From HKST-UBA178 sp965223815 (lineage in GTDB: Bacteria; Pseudomonadota; Gammaproteobacteria; Chromatiales; Chromatiaceae), in contig OZ245019.1 in NCBI GenBank assembly GCA_965223815.1, positions 2,790,001-2,854,000 on the forward strand: a stretch of 64,000 bases of DNA, given 5' to 3'. Position 1 is the first letter of the stretch, and each line of letters begins with the position of its first letter. Made by a program: the position numbers and the translations under genes. Shown piece after piece: positions 15,316 through 24,123 of the stretch. Under the pieces are notes generated by a model that was not told where the DNA came from, searched no databases, and saw nothing but the letters and a program-made list of their open reading frames with translations.

Positions 15316-17049
15316 CTATCCTTCATCGATATAACCCTCTTTGAAAAGATAGAGTATCACCTGCTGGGCTGCCTGGGCTGGTGTCAGACTACCGGTATCA
15401 ATCCTGAGTTCGGGATTTTCTGGAACATTGTAGGGATCACTGATACCCGTGAACTCGGGGATAATACCCTTTCTTGCCTTTGCATAGAGGCCCTTGCGAT
15501 CCCGGGATTCACACACCTCCAGTGAAGTAGAAACATGCACTTCGATGAACGCGCCATGGCCTTCTATCAATTCACGAACCGCTCGCCTGGTCTCTCGGTA
15601 AGGGGCAATCGGCGCACAAATCGCCACTCCACCATTCTTTGTGATTTCACTCGCAACGAAACCGATACGCCGGATATTGATATCCCGATGGGCTTTGGAA
15701 AACCCGAGTTCACTGGAGAGGTTCGTGCGCACCACGTCTCCATCCAGAAGGGAGACCGGGCGACCCCCTGCCTCGATTAGCTTGGCGTACAGAATTCCCG
15801 CAATGGTCGATTTCCCTGATCCCGAAAGTCCGGTAAAAAACAACGTGAATCCCTGCCGACGGCGCGGTGGGTAAACTTTTCTCAATTCATCGATCACACC
15901 GGGGTAGCTGAACCAGTCCGGTATCTCCTGATCATGTGCCAATGCTGTTCTCAAATCAGCGTTGGTAAAAGCCACTCCCTCCAGCTGTTCCTGGGTAATC
16001 TTTTCGGCCGGCAGAAAGCGATGCCTGTCTGGCACATACTGCCAGTAATCCACAGGCACGATTTCAATTCCCAGCAAATCCTCATGCTCTATCGCCAGTT
16101 GTTGCGCTTCGAACAGTTCGTAGAACTCTCCAGCGGATTGGGTTCTGTTCGAAGCTGGGGAATTGGGAGGCGAGGCATGGTTCGGGCCTACCAGAAAATG
16201 GCTGCAACCATAGTTTCTATTGACCAATGCATGCCAAACGGCTTCTCTGGGGCCTGCCATCCGCATAGCTAGCGGCAATAGCGACAAGGCCGCCAAATTG
16301 TGGGGGAAGTGATCGCGGATGGCTCGGTAACAGTGGACCCTTGCATAGTAGTGCAGATCCCCCGGTTTGGTCACACCCACTGCCGGATGTAGCAGAATGT
16401 GTGTTTCATGCTCCTTAGCCAGATGGAGTATCATCTCCCGCTGCAGGCGATGCATAGGATTGCTGGTGTGAAAAGCCAGCACACGACTCCACCCCATCTT
16501 GTCGAACAGACGCTGCATTTCCAGGGGAGTATCCCAAAGCGTCTCGAAGTCATAGTGTGCGGGCAGCTGAATTCCTTCTAGGCGACCGGCCACATAGTAG
16601 TCATGAACCCGGGTATAGAGGTACTCGACTCCCGGATGTAACGCCGAATCGGTACCATAAACTGCCAGTGCCTCTACGCTTTTTTCGGGTTGCCAGATCT
16701 CCTCCAGGTGCAGCACCGCAGGCATGAATCCCTCCGCGTCGCGCAGGGCAATCCTGTCACCGACCGAAAGCCGTTCAGCCTGTTCAGATGGTATATCTAG
16801 AGTGATCGGAATTGGCCAGAGCTCGCCACTTGGAAGGCGCATATTTTCCAGCACCGCCGTGTATTCTGCCTGGCTCATGAATCCCCTTAGCGGAGTGAAA
16901 CCTCCATTGAGCAGCAGTTCCAAATCGCACAACTGACGCCTTGAAAGCGTTATTGACGTAAAGGAGAGGGATTCTTCCCTCAACTCCAACGCCCGGTTCT
17001 CATTCACCAATGACTGACGTGTATCTGCGCCCTTCTTCAATTTCTCCAT
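15316..17049 (-). CDS. Bifunctional sulfate adenylyltransferase/APS kinase (Sat-CysC fusion)
   Basis: A 577-residue fusion. The N-terminal about 390 residues are an ATP sulfurylase: the PUA-like start (LELLLNGGFTPLRGFMSQAEY), the HTSNPMHRLQREM nucleotide motif and GVTKPGDL. The C-terminal 190 residues are an APS kinase with P-loop GLSGSGKST, DGDVVRTNLS and DRKGLYAKARKG. The product would be PAPS directly from sulfate and ATP. The ATG at 17049 is used because the upstream part of the frame lacks family residues. Organisms with this fusion usually lack CysND; a separate CysC at 11160-11846 is therefore unexpected. Confidence 0.92.
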   Translation of the reverse strand: MEKLKKGADTRQSLVNENRALELREESLSFTSITLSRRQLCDLELLLNGGFTPLRGFMSQAEYTAVLENMRLPSGELWPIPITLDIPSEQAERLSVGDRIALRDAEGFMPAVLHLEEIWQPEKSVEALAVYGTDSALHPGVEYLYTRVHDYYVAGRLEGIQLPAHYDFETLWDTPLEMQRLFDKMGWSRVLAFHTSNPMHRLQREMILHLAKEHETHILLHPAVGVTKPGDLHYYARVHCYRAIRDHFPHNLAALSLLPLAMRMAGPREAVWHALVNRNYGCSHFLVGPNHASPPNSPASNRTQSAGEFYELFEAQQLAIEHEDLLGIEIVPVDYWQYVPDRHRFLPAEKITQEQLEGVAFTNADLRTALAHDQEIPDWFSYPGVIDELRKVYPPRRRQGFTLFFTGLSGSGKSTIAGILYAKLIEAGGRPVSLLDGDVVRTNLSSELGFSKAHRDINIRRIGFVASEITKNGGVAICAPIAPYRETRRAVRELIEGHGAFIEVHVSTSLEVCESRDRKGLYAKARKGIIPEFTGISDPYNVPENPELRIDTGSLTPAQAAQQVILYLFKEGYIDEG

Positions 17050-17215
17050 CAAATATCTCTTCTCGCAATCCTTCCAAATGGCGGCAGAGGGCCGCAATCC
17101 CGTTCCAGAAATCCAATCACCTGAGCACAGCGATCAGTTAGAATTGGCAGCTATTAATCAGCGGTTCGGGGAAACGCGACATTCGTAAACAACGAATGAT
17201 ACAGATGCTGAGCCA

Positions 17216-19435
17216 CTAGGGCTGGCCCAACAAGACGTAAACCGCGGTATCACCCTCCGCCGATAACCCCAAGGCTACGAAGAAAGGACCAAGAAGACTA
17301 TCGGCAGCGAAGAACAGGCTGCCCCCATATCGAGTCTCTTCGGAGTTCAAAGCACCATCCCCCAGAGTATTCCAGACTTTCCCGGACTCCAACGACCCTC
17401 CCAAGTAGAGGCCGCGCCCGATCAATGAAGGAAGAGAACTGACCCGCCGATAGTAGACAAGGTTACCGTACAACAAGTCATCGCCGCGAAACTGCTCGTT
17501 CGCATACCCAGACAATTTCAAAAATCCTCCCAGAGGGAACTGGTCATAATAAGGCATATCTTCGATGCTGGTTCCACCCCGGATAGTAGTGACGAGACTA
17601 TTCGATCCCTTGCTAAGGGCACCGCTCCATTCGCCGAATATCCGGGCATACTCCTCCTCGGCGCCAAATGCCTCTAGAGGCGCCATCACTGACACCATCA
17701 GACGATGGCCGCTGGTGGGAATGTAGGGGCTATTGAGTGTATCGTTCACCAATGACGCCCTTATGCCAGAGTCCCACAGACCGCCATCGTGCAGTACGAA
17801 TGGGTCTCCGGTATCGAGCTTGAATTGGGTTTCCCCAAAGTATGCTCCAAGACGCAGCTCCGGACCTATTGCTAGGGTGGTGCCCAAATCGGCACCGATC
17901 CGGTACCGGTTCACGTCATAGCGGGCGACCCGATTGTCGTCCAGAAACACACTCAGGGGGGTACCTTTCAAATCAATAAAAGGGGCAATGAAACCAGCGC
18001 GGTCGAGTCGGAAAGGCTGAAAGAATTCAGTGTAGAATCGGGGTTCATTACCGATATTGATCTCGCTCAACCATTCGGCGCCGAGGCTGTTCACCCAAGT
18101 CCTCCGATACGTTGCCCGAACGCCCGTACGCACGTCCCCCTTGTAGTCGGACATCACTCCCAATCCGAATTGCAAATATCCAGGACCCCAGGACTTTTCC
18201 AGTGCATTCACAATCAGCAGATTGCGGTTGTCGCGGGTAACGATACTGTAGTTCAGCCGTTCGAAATCTCCCCGCCCGTAAAGCAGACTCAAATCCTGGT
18301 CCAGGGCGACGCGGTCAAACGGCTTATTGGTCAACTCACCCTTGAGCGAATTGAACAGTGCGTCATTCACATTGTTCAGCCCCTTCACTTCCACTTCATT
18401 GACAATAATCGGAACCGGCGGTTCTGCACTAAATGTTTCGCGCCGCCATTTACGATACTCAGTTTCGCTTAAGCTGTAGCGTGAAAGCGCGGCGGCCGCA
18501 TTGCGGGCAGCTTTTTCGCCAACGGCGATTGCTTCGGCTGCGCGGCCGAAATCGCCGGAGCTGATATCCCCTAATTCTGGAATAATGAGAACATCCCGCT
18601 GACGGTCGATCTCGGCCAGCGATCGCTCCACATTTTGCTCCGTCAGAATGGCAATCATCTGACCGGCGACTCCAAACAGCGTGCTAAGTTGCTCCCTGGT
18701 AAGATAGGTCGACCCCAGGTTAATAGCGATAATCACGTCCACATCCAAAGACCGCGCCACATCAACCCCTAGATTGCGCACCAGCCCGCCGTCCACGTAT
18801 AGGGTGCCATCTATCTCGACGGGTGCAAACAACCCCGGTACTGACATGCTGGCGCGCATTGCAGATGCCAGCGAGCCACTGTCGAATACCTGCATCTGAC
18901 CATTTTCCAGATTGGTGGCTATAGCCCGGAATGGGATCGGCAGGTCATCGAAGTCTCTGGTATTTTCCCCATTGCGAGCGAGGTCAGCCAAGAAGAGTTC
19001 CACCTTTTGACCTGCAATAGCCCCTTTCGCCAGCTCCAGTTCACCGTCCCTGAGGCCGATGGTAAATTCCCAGGTGGGGCGCAGCGACTCTTGTTTTCTG
19101 CGTGCTGGCCACAGCTTTCGGGGGGAATCGTCGACAAAGAGCTCATTCCAGTCTACTGACGTAACCCGGCTTTCCATCTCCTGGAGCGATAAACCGCTGG
19201 CATATACACCACCAACCAGCGCCCCCATGCTGGTTCCCACAATGACGTCGAACGGAACCCGCAACTCCTGGAGAACTTTGAGCACTCCGATATGAGCAGC
19301 TCCCCTGGCTCCACCGCCACTCAACACCAGGCCTATTCTCGGTGGTTTGGAGGACGCCACCTCCGCCAACACGCTATTGGTGATCAGCGCCAACACCACC
19401 ATTGATCTCAGCCAGAATTTTTTTCTACTCCCCAT
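17216..19435 (-). CDS. Patatin-like phospholipase with POTRA and Omp85-type barrel
   Basis: A 739-residue PlpD-like (type Vd) protein. A signal peptide (WLRSMVVLALITNSVLA) precedes a patatin domain with the oxyanion loop SGGGARGAAHIG, the nucleophile elbow GTSMGALVG and the DGG motif (YVDGGLVRNLG), so the Ser-Asp dyad is intact. Residues near 330-410 form a POTRA-like region (VNEVEVKGLNNVNDALF), followed by a C-terminal barrel of the bacterial surface antigen/Omp85 family. The ATG at 19435 is chosen over a TTG at 19453. In the family the lipase domain is secreted or exposed through its own barrel; the substrate here is unknown. Confidence 0.9.
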   Translation of the reverse strand: MGSRKKFWLRSMVVLALITNSVLAEVASSKPPRIGLVLSGGGARGAAHIGVLKVLQELRVPFDVIVGTSMGALVGGVYASGLSLQEMESRVTSVDWNELFVDDSPRKLWPARRKQESLRPTWEFTIGLRDGELELAKGAIAGQKVELFLADLARNGENTRDFDDLPIPFRAIATNLENGQMQVFDSGSLASAMRASMSVPGLFAPVEIDGTLYVDGGLVRNLGVDVARSLDVDVIIAINLGSTYLTREQLSTLFGVAGQMIAILTEQNVERSLAEIDRQRDVLIIPELGDISSGDFGRAAEAIAVGEKAARNAAAALSRYSLSETEYRKWRRETFSAEPPVPIIVNEVEVKGLNNVNDALFNSLKGELTNKPFDRVALDQDLSLLYGRGDFERLNYSIVTRDNRNLLIVNALEKSWGPGYLQFGLGVMSDYKGDVRTGVRATYRRTWVNSLGAEWLSEINIGNEPRFYTEFFQPFRLDRAGFIAPFIDLKGTPLSVFLDDNRVARYDVNRYRIGADLGTTLAIGPELRLGAYFGETQFKLDTGDPFVLHDGGLWDSGIRASLVNDTLNSPYIPTSGHRLMVSVMAPLEAFGAEEEYARIFGEWSGALSKGSNSLVTTIRGGTSIEDMPYYDQFPLGGFLKLSGYANEQFRGDDLLYGNLVYYRRVSSLPSLIGRGLYLGGSLESGKVWNTLGDGALNSEETRYGGSLFFAADSLLGPFFVALGLSAEGDTAVYVLLGQP

Positions 19436-19723
19436 ATCTGTCTCACTTCTCAATTGCCGAGATAGCCCGCAAGTTGGTGGCTATGATACTCCCTCTGCAG
19501 GTCTACAGACAAAGCCCGAAAGGAGCTTGACTTAGTGCTGGCAAGGCTCAATTTGATTTTCTGTTCAGTTCGCCCGTTCAGCTTCGCGGCAGTGCATATT
19601 CGGATAACCCAATGGCATGAGTAGACAGGACAAAAACTCGGGTATCGACGTAGCCTTCGTTCAAGAGATAGCGGAGCGGTAAGCAATCCAAGCTCCGCGT
19701 GAATCTGAGATGGAGGCGTTACT

Positions 19724-19906
19724 GTGCAAATTTCAGAAAATACGATGCTGGTACTTGTAGGATTTCTCGCTATTCTGCTTTTCAGCTCCGGCTGGGCGGG
19801 TATACATGCGCTTTATTATAAGTTGAGCGGAGAACAGCAGACGATAAATGAAATGGCCAATTTTCAGGCTACACAAAATCAACAGTTTCTGGAAGGGAAT
19901 CTCTAG
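19724..19906 (+). CDS. Small single-pass membrane protein
   Basis: A 60-residue ORF starting with GTG, preceded by GGAGG eight bases upstream. Residues 7-30 form one transmembrane helix (LVLVGFLAILLFSSGWAGIHAL); the rest is a short polar tail rich in Gln and Asn. No family is recognised. It is isolated, upstream of a stretch with gene remnants. The ribosome site makes translation credible. Confidence 0.4.
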   Translation: MQISENTMLVLVGFLAILLFSSGWAGIHALYYKLSGEQQTINEMANFQATQNQQFLEGNL

Positions 19907-20318
19907 CAGGCGGCAAACCGGTCACCGGCCAGTTTTCTTCCATCGCCCCCATCGTCAGCTTTAAGGCAACGACCCCACGTGTGTCTTCTGGGTAATTCTT
20001 CAAAGCATCAAAGACGCGAATGATCCTACCGCCTGTTTTTATGCGCGGTGCGATTCGGATATCAGTTTGCAGGACCTGTTATTGGCTGGAGGCGAATGCG
20101 CCGGCATATCTGCCAGCTCGAATGTCGCTGCCTAGGCTCTGGGGGATACCCGCTATCGTCAAGGGTTTGCGGCGAAAACAGCCGATGGGATAACTCTGGC
20201 GCCGGTAGTGGCTCTTCGAACCGGATGCTGCCTGAAGGCCCACGTGACAACTAAACCAGCCCCCTGGGTTCCAGAGAGAATACCGTTTCATTCCCTTCAA
20301 TCTAAAACTGTTCTCCAA
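19869..20318 (-). pseudogene. Possible gene remnant interrupted by a TAA codon
   Basis: On the minus strand a frame from 20318 to a TAA at 20079-20081 continues in the same frame, without further stops, to a TAG at 19869-19871. The downstream 69 codons read like protein (RIAPRIKTGGRIIRVFDAL, then RGVVALKLTMGAMEENW). I do not recognise the family. It overlaps antisense the end of the small ORF 19724-19906. Decay of an unknown gene is the best explanation, but chance is possible. Confidence 0.28.
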
Positions 20319-20812
20319 ACTGAACAGATATCGATGCTCCCCAAACTCTGCCAGACGTGATTCACGGGCTGATTGATCAGCCTCGAATGGTGATCACAGT
20401 TTTGGTCACACATGGGGTTTATCCGTTACATAGATTGCTATGCATGTGTCTAGAAATCTACGATCATTGAGCTAAAAAGTCGTCTCTGTCTGTTATTGAG
20501 TCCAACTCCTCGAGTATCAGGGTGAAAGTAATCACTGTGGGTACTCGTTCATGGCTCTGATACCTACACCAAAGGCAACACCGATAAAACACCTGACCCT
20601 GATTACCAGAGTACGCTCGACAGTTAGATACATCCTGCCGCTGAAATGCACAATTTCTCGACTATTTGCTTGCGTTGCTGCTAGCCTATGTTCTAAATTT
20701 GCATGGAACTATCGGTACCGATTCATCAGCTTGGCCTCGTCTTTAAGCATCCAAAAACAACTGGCCCGCCGGGATATCAATTGAGATCAATTTTCCTAAA
20801 AATGAGTTCGAT
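20319..20812. other. Intergenic region upstream of the GGDEF-EAL gene
   Basis: I see no convincing ORF, repeat or RNA in this stretch. I considered a c-di-GMP riboswitch because of the adjacent EAL gene but could not find the conserved core (GGCAAACC with GACGCAAAGCC). Confidence 0.4.
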
Positions 20813-22126
20813 ATGTCTGCTGTCATCACTGGCCATAAAGACTTATTGATATTCCTTAATGACTGCGTGGAAGAAGCTTTTTCTAAGCAGGAACTGTTTT
20901 CGCTTCTCTTTTTACATCTGCGCGGTATACGGCGTATAAACACCATGCTCGGGTATGCTGTAGGCGAGGAAGCGATGCATACTGCTATCGAACGCATCCG
21001 AGTCCTATTGCCGGAATGTGACCGGGTTGGGCAGGTTTCATCCGATGAACTAGTCATCGTTTCTCCCGATTGCAATTCGCCCTCATGTGCAATCAAGGGC
21101 AGTACAACGATGATAGCGTCACTGGGAGAAGCCATACTGATCAATGGCTCGGAGTGCACTGTCGATCCCGCTGTTGGAATTGCCATTTACCCGAACGATG
21201 GCGAATCCGCCACTCTCCTGCTACGCCATGCCGCTTTGGCTTCGGAGCGAGCCAGTGAGCTCAAAGAACCCCACTATGCTTTCTTCTCAGCTAAGCTGGA
21301 GGTCAACGCACTCAGGGAGTTCGATCTTCAACAGTCCATTCGTAAAGCCATAAGCCAACGACAGTTCGAACTGCACTACCAACCGAAGATTGACGCGATA
21401 ACACTACAGTTGCATGGCTGTGAGGCATTGCTCCGCTGGCGCGACCAAGAGGGCACTCTGCGCATGCCCGGTGAATTTCTAGCTGCAGCCGAGCGAGGTG
21501 GATTGATGCTTCCGATTGGTTATTTCGTTTTACAATCAGTATGCGCACAGATAAGAGAGTGGATAGATCGCGGATATGTCAATGTGGGGATAAGCATCAA
21601 TATATCCGCCGCCCAGTTTAATTCGCAACACTGGGTTTCCACTGTTGTTAATACAATCAAATCCGCTGGTATTCCACCTTCCAGTCTGACCCTGGAGATT
21701 ACTGAGGAGAGTGCGGTATCAGAGATCGGCGATCTTATCGAGAACATGCATAAGCTACGCTCCCACGGTGTAAAAGTAGCAATCGATGATTTCGGTACTG
21801 GCCACTCTTCTTTAGCCTACCTCTCAAAGTTACCCGTTGACGAAATCAAAATTGACCGCTTTTTTGTCCAAACAGGATTCGAGAACCGCACCAATGCGTT
21901 GATTTGCAGAAACGTCATTGAACTCGCCCACGGACTCGGCGCCAAAGTAACCGCCGAAGGACTAGAAGAGCCGGAACAGGTAAAATGGCTTCGCGAACTC
22001 GGATGCGATACCTTGCAGGGCTACCTGTTTTCCAGGCCGGAGTCCACGGCAACTTTTGAGTCCTGGTTTAACCCGGAGGCACCGGATCGCGCTGCTATGG
22101 CAGCGTCGACCATTCCTGGTGCGTGA
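20813..22126 (+). CDS. GGDEF-EAL protein: likely c-di-GMP phosphodiesterase with inactive GGDEF
   Basis: A 437-residue cytoplasmic protein. Residues 1-165 are a GGDEF-like domain in which the signature reads SSDEL (within GQVSSDELVIVS), so cyclase activity is improbable; it may bind nucleotide. Residues 175-420 are an EAL domain with the metal and catalytic residues in place: EALLRW, INIS, EITEES, DDFGTGHSSL, the Lys in DEIKIDRFFV, and AEGLEE. No sensor or membrane segment is present at the N-terminus. Hydrolysis of c-di-GMP is the likely role. Its stop lies two bases from the stop of the remnant on the opposite strand. Confidence 0.88.
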   Translation: MSAVITGHKDLLIFLNDCVEEAFSKQELFSLLFLHLRGIRRINTMLGYAVGEEAMHTAIERIRVLLPECDRVGQVSSDELVIVSPDCNSPSCAIKGSTTMIASLGEAILINGSECTVDPAVGIAIYPNDGESATLLLRHAALASERASELKEPHYAFFSAKLEVNALREFDLQQSIRKAISQRQFELHYQPKIDAITLQLHGCEALLRWRDQEGTLRMPGEFLAAAERGGLMLPIGYFVLQSVCAQIREWIDRGYVNVGISINISAAQFNSQHWVSTVVNTIKSAGIPPSSLTLEITEESAVSEIGDLIENMHKLRSHGVKVAIDDFGTGHSSLAYLSKLPVDEIKIDRFFVQTGFENRTNALICRNVIELAHGLGAKVTAEGLEEPEQVKWLRELGCDTLQGYLFSRPESTATFESWFNPEAPDRAAMAASTIPGA

Positions 22127-22128
22127 GT

Positions 22129-22368
22129 TTAATTTCCGGGTATCCCCTCTCGGATCATGATCGGCACCCGAGAATATTCTCCAGAAGGAGATGACAAAGT
22201 CCGGGAGTACATTCCTGCCACCCCTGTTAGCGTTTCACCGGTATCTAGGTAGGCTGCCGCTGATCCTGTCGTCTGGTCGCAGACCGCACTCAATGTCTTC
22301 ATAACAGAGGCATAGTATTCGCCCCGGACGAAAGCGCGAATCTCTATCTTGGATATATCGCTGATCGA
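22129..22368 (-). pseudogene. Open C-terminal gene fragment, unknown
   Basis: From a TAG at 22369-22371 the minus-strand frame is open for 80 codons to a TAA at 22129-22131. It has a protein-like composition (IEIRAFVRGEYYASVMKTL, then GSAAAYLDTGETLTGVAGMY). The same frame is open for about 45 further codons on the other side of the TAG. It ends two bases from the convergent EAL gene, which fits a former gene end. No family is recognised. It could instead be a real short gene starting at an internal ATG (57 residues). Confidence 0.35.
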
Positions 22369-22435
22369 CTAGCTTAGCAGCCCCGTCGAAAAGCGGATGG
22401 ATGCCGAATGTGCGCAGTTATTGGTACGAGCCTGC

Positions 22436-22921
22436 CTATTGGGATTCCGGCTGTGCCCGAGTCCTCTCGACAGGCCGGGATCTATGAATACTGGTACGGT
22501 GTATTTCGCTATCCCCTGCGGTCAGTTTTCTGGAGTTGCCTACTTTTATAGCCGCATCTTCAGCGTCCAACATAAATGCGTTATTGCCACTTAGAATCAC
22601 GTTATAACCATGGGTCGTCCAGACCAGTGTGAAAAGCGTACTGGTGCCGGTATCGTACCTGATGAGTAGATCAGGTTCCTCTCGCCATATCAGCCTTACT
22701 GATTTGAATCCGTCCTCAAACAAGTAGCCAGCAACCTGCCTCTCGTCATTCTCCCCATCTATCCGTACCCTATCAAGCATCTGCAGGGGGTAGGCTGACG
22801 CCAGTCCACAGGAACCGATCAATAAAATTGTTACACAGAAAAACGGAATGTGCGGAAAGGGAAACAAGCGGCTTGTTCCCAATTTTTTACCAATTATATT
22901 TCTGTATACTTCAAACAACAT
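22436..22921 (-). CDS. Exported protein of unknown function
   Basis: I start at ATG 22921 (161 residues), which places a hydrophobic signal (IPFFCVTILLIGSCGLASAYP, residues 28-48) close to the N-terminus after a basic stretch. The mature part is about 110 residues, beta-rich, with a C-terminal tail that loses protein character (EIHRTSIHRSRPVERTRAQ). Shifting frame near residue 140 continues an open frame into the 22129-22368 remnant, so the gene may be frameshifted near 22500. No family is recognised. Confidence 0.45.
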   Translation of the reverse strand: MLFEVYRNIIGKKLGTSRLFPFPHIPFFCVTILLIGSCGLASAYPLQMLDRVRIDGENDERQVAGYLFEDGFKSVRLIWREEPDLLIRYDTGTSTLFTLVWTTHGYNVILSGNNAFMLDAEDAAIKVGNSRKLTAGDSEIHRTSIHRSRPVERTRAQPESQ

Positions 22922-23638
22922 GGCCAAAATTCCAGCTACGACGGACTTTATACGGCAGGTCACGTTAAGCTGACGCAATATAGAGGCCACGTTCTGTCTG
23001 TACTCGGTTATTAAATAGCCGGCAAACCCACACAGCACTTAATATACTTTGTTAACTATTAACAATAATTTCCTGTTATTTATTGATTTATTACATTTTA
23101 TTTTAATAGGCTATTGTGCCTTTTTTCCGCGTCTCTGGTTGAACCTCTGAGCTGAATACGCGGGAGTCGCATACGCTACACCCTCAGAAACGTAAAGAAT
23201 GCTGACACTCGCTGGCCACAGTAACTGTCTTGGCACGGAGCTTGTGCAGCCCCCAGGCCTGCGGCTACGGCCGTCTGCTTGCTGTGATTCGATTTGTAAA
23301 TCCACTAGGAGGACTGAACCTTATTCCAGCTCTTACTAGGTTTTCACCGACTGACGAAAACTCCGTCCGGAGTTGGTAGGACGGGGATGGTGCAGAAATG
23401 GTTCCATTTTTTCAGAGGCTTTTCAGCTTGATGGCGGCGGTAACCAGATCCCGTTAATCAGAGGCCTACTGGCGCAAGAGTTGGGGGCTTTCGGACGATA
23501 GGGTAACCGGTATCTCTTATGAGACCACCCTCTGGAAGCGGGAACACTGCTTGGGCGTCGCGTCCAAAAAATCAGATCCGAGAGAAAAAGGCCGCCAGGT
23601 TGAACCATGGCGGCGCGCACACAGAATGACTGCAGAAT
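22922..23638. other. Intergenic; AT-rich upstream control region
   Basis: Bases 23040-23110 are very AT-rich and include TTGTTA/TAACAA in inverted repeat at 23049-23065, about 130 bases before the 22436-22921 gene, a possible operator. From 23110 to 23638 I see only short, unconvincing ORFs. Confidence 0.35.
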
Positions 23639-23770
23639 TTACTGGTTCTTCTTGAATTTTCTGATTTTTTGCTGACGCTTTCTCTCTTTCTCCTTCATTT
23701 TGCGCAAGTCCTTTATTACTTGCCTATTCCAGTCTGTAATAAAAACCATTCCTGAACTTTGGGTCCTCAT
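23639..23770 (-). CDS. Small, highly basic protein (43 aa)
   Basis: An ATG at 23770 is preceded by GAGGTG five bases upstream and opens a 43-codon frame. The product begins MRTQSSGMVFITDWN and ends in a Lys/Arg/Gln-rich tail (KEKERKRQQKIRKFKKNQ). Such a tail would bind nucleic acid or ribosomes, but no family is recognised. The ribosome site and short, coherent composition support translation; it is below the usual length cut-off, so it is offered as a candidate only. Confidence 0.4.
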   Translation of the reverse strand: MRTQSSGMVFITDWNRQVIKDLRKMKEKERKRQQKIRKFKKNQ

Positions 23771-23819
23771 AGTCACCTCAGCATTCCAGAATATCGTTTC
23801 TAAGAGTGGGTACGGCAGA

Positions 23820-23853
23820 TAAAAAGCCCGCCAAGGATGCGCCGATGGCGGGT
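23820..23853 (-). terminator. Rho-independent terminator (minus strand)
   Basis: CCCGCCA at 23827-23833 pairs with TGGCGGG at 23846-23852, and on the minus strand the stem is followed by TTTTT (23821-23825). It would end transcription coming from the 24124-25020 gene. Confidence 0.6.
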
Positions 23854-23942
23854 TTGTGCATTACAGTAAGATTATTCCATCCCTTACTTTTTTGTGGTAT
23901 TCGGGAAAACCCGGCGTCGGGAACCGTTTCGAATGCATAAAA

Positions 23943-24018
23943 GCATCAACAAAGCGCACCCAGAGCAGATGTTAACAGTCGAATTTGAAACATCAATGAA
24001 CGGCGCTTTCGTTGATGC
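23943..24018. repeat. Imperfect inverted repeat
   Basis: GCATCAACAAAGCGC at 23943-23957 matches the reverse complement of GCGCTTTCGTTGATGC at 24003-24018 apart from one extra base. The 45-base spacer has no obvious content. It could be an operator pair or a folded RNA. It lies between the 24124-25020 gene and the terminator at 23820-23853. Confidence 0.45.
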
Positions 24019-24123
24019 CTGAGACTCAACCAGGAGGATTTTAATTCTTGTTCCAGGATAGGACTTTCCGCTTCGCTTTTCAGGAGCGGAAGCTGGCCAT
24101 GCCTAGCAAGCTCTAGGATGAGC

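Noticed and set aside
19907..20812. Possible c-di-GMP (GEMM) riboswitch ahead of the EAL gene, prompted by GGCAAACC near 19911
   Set aside because: The matching GACGCAAAGCC half and the expected stems are missing, and the distance to the gene is about 900 bases.
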